Assembly: GCA_900551995.1 (NCBI GenBank)
Contig: URXW01000016.1
Coordinates: forward strand, 1-37,268
Direction: 5' to 3'
Source: an uncultured Eubacteriales bacterium
GTDB taxonomy: Bacteria; Bacillota; Clostridia; Oscillospirales; Oscillospiraceae
DNA: 37,268 bases
The notes under the pieces were generated by a model. That model worked only from the letters and a program-made list of their open reading frames with translations, had not been told where the DNA came from and did not search any database. The position numbers were made by a program, and so were the translations under genes. Below are positions 37,255 through 37,268 of this stretch, in pieces; position 1 is the stretch's first letter; every line of letters begins with the position of its first letter.

Positions 37255-37268
37255 AAATAATGCCGTTA

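Overview
The window looks like chromosome of a GC-rich, spore-forming clostridial Firmicute, most likely an Oscillospiraceae-type gut bacterium. The signs are a tyrosine T-box leader, SigH-type sigma factor and SpoIIM genes, type III glutamine synthetase, ATP-type AsnA asparagine synthetase, the dxs-tlyA-nadK-argR-recN and queA-tgt-yajC gene orders, and strong AGGAGG ribosome sites. This placement is inferred from gene content; no species can be named.

Left edge (1-2906): the right end of an integrative element. It holds the tail of an unrecognised AT-rich gene, a GC-rich array of about 265-bp tandem repeats with conserved and partly covarying hairpins, a hairpin-rich non-coding stretch, and a tyrosine integrase pointing at the 3' end of a tRNA-Arg(ACG). 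The other end of the element lies outside the window.

2907-18000: metabolic genes on both strands, mostly single genes or pairs separated by clear terminators: a PutP-type sodium/solute symporter, a DivIVA-like coiled-coil protein, asnA, a phosphate acyltransferase plus aminotransferase pair, a YkvI-type membrane protein, gltX with GSIII, an Fe-S scaffold-like protein plus GGGtGRT protein pair of unknown function, a cluster of three small unknown proteins, and a membrane-anchored orphan.

18000-37200: mostly co-directional plus-strand housekeeping operons: dxs-tlyA-nadK-argR-recN; T-box-tyrS; queA-tgt-yajC-YrzE-like; spoIIM-xerD; ruvCAB; a sigH-like gene with a promoter that suggests a leaderless message; a zinc-ribbon gene; a DUF1858 gene; trmK-nif3-yebC; and a zinc-ribbon/two-helix membrane protein. 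Most promoters are consensus sigma-A sites with 16-18-bp spacers.

I see no defence system, CRISPR array, secondary-metabolite cluster or insertion sequence. The least explained items are the repeat array beside the integrase, the GGGtGRT pair, the small-protein cluster with its apparent CTG start, and the possible leaderless sigma-factor gene.
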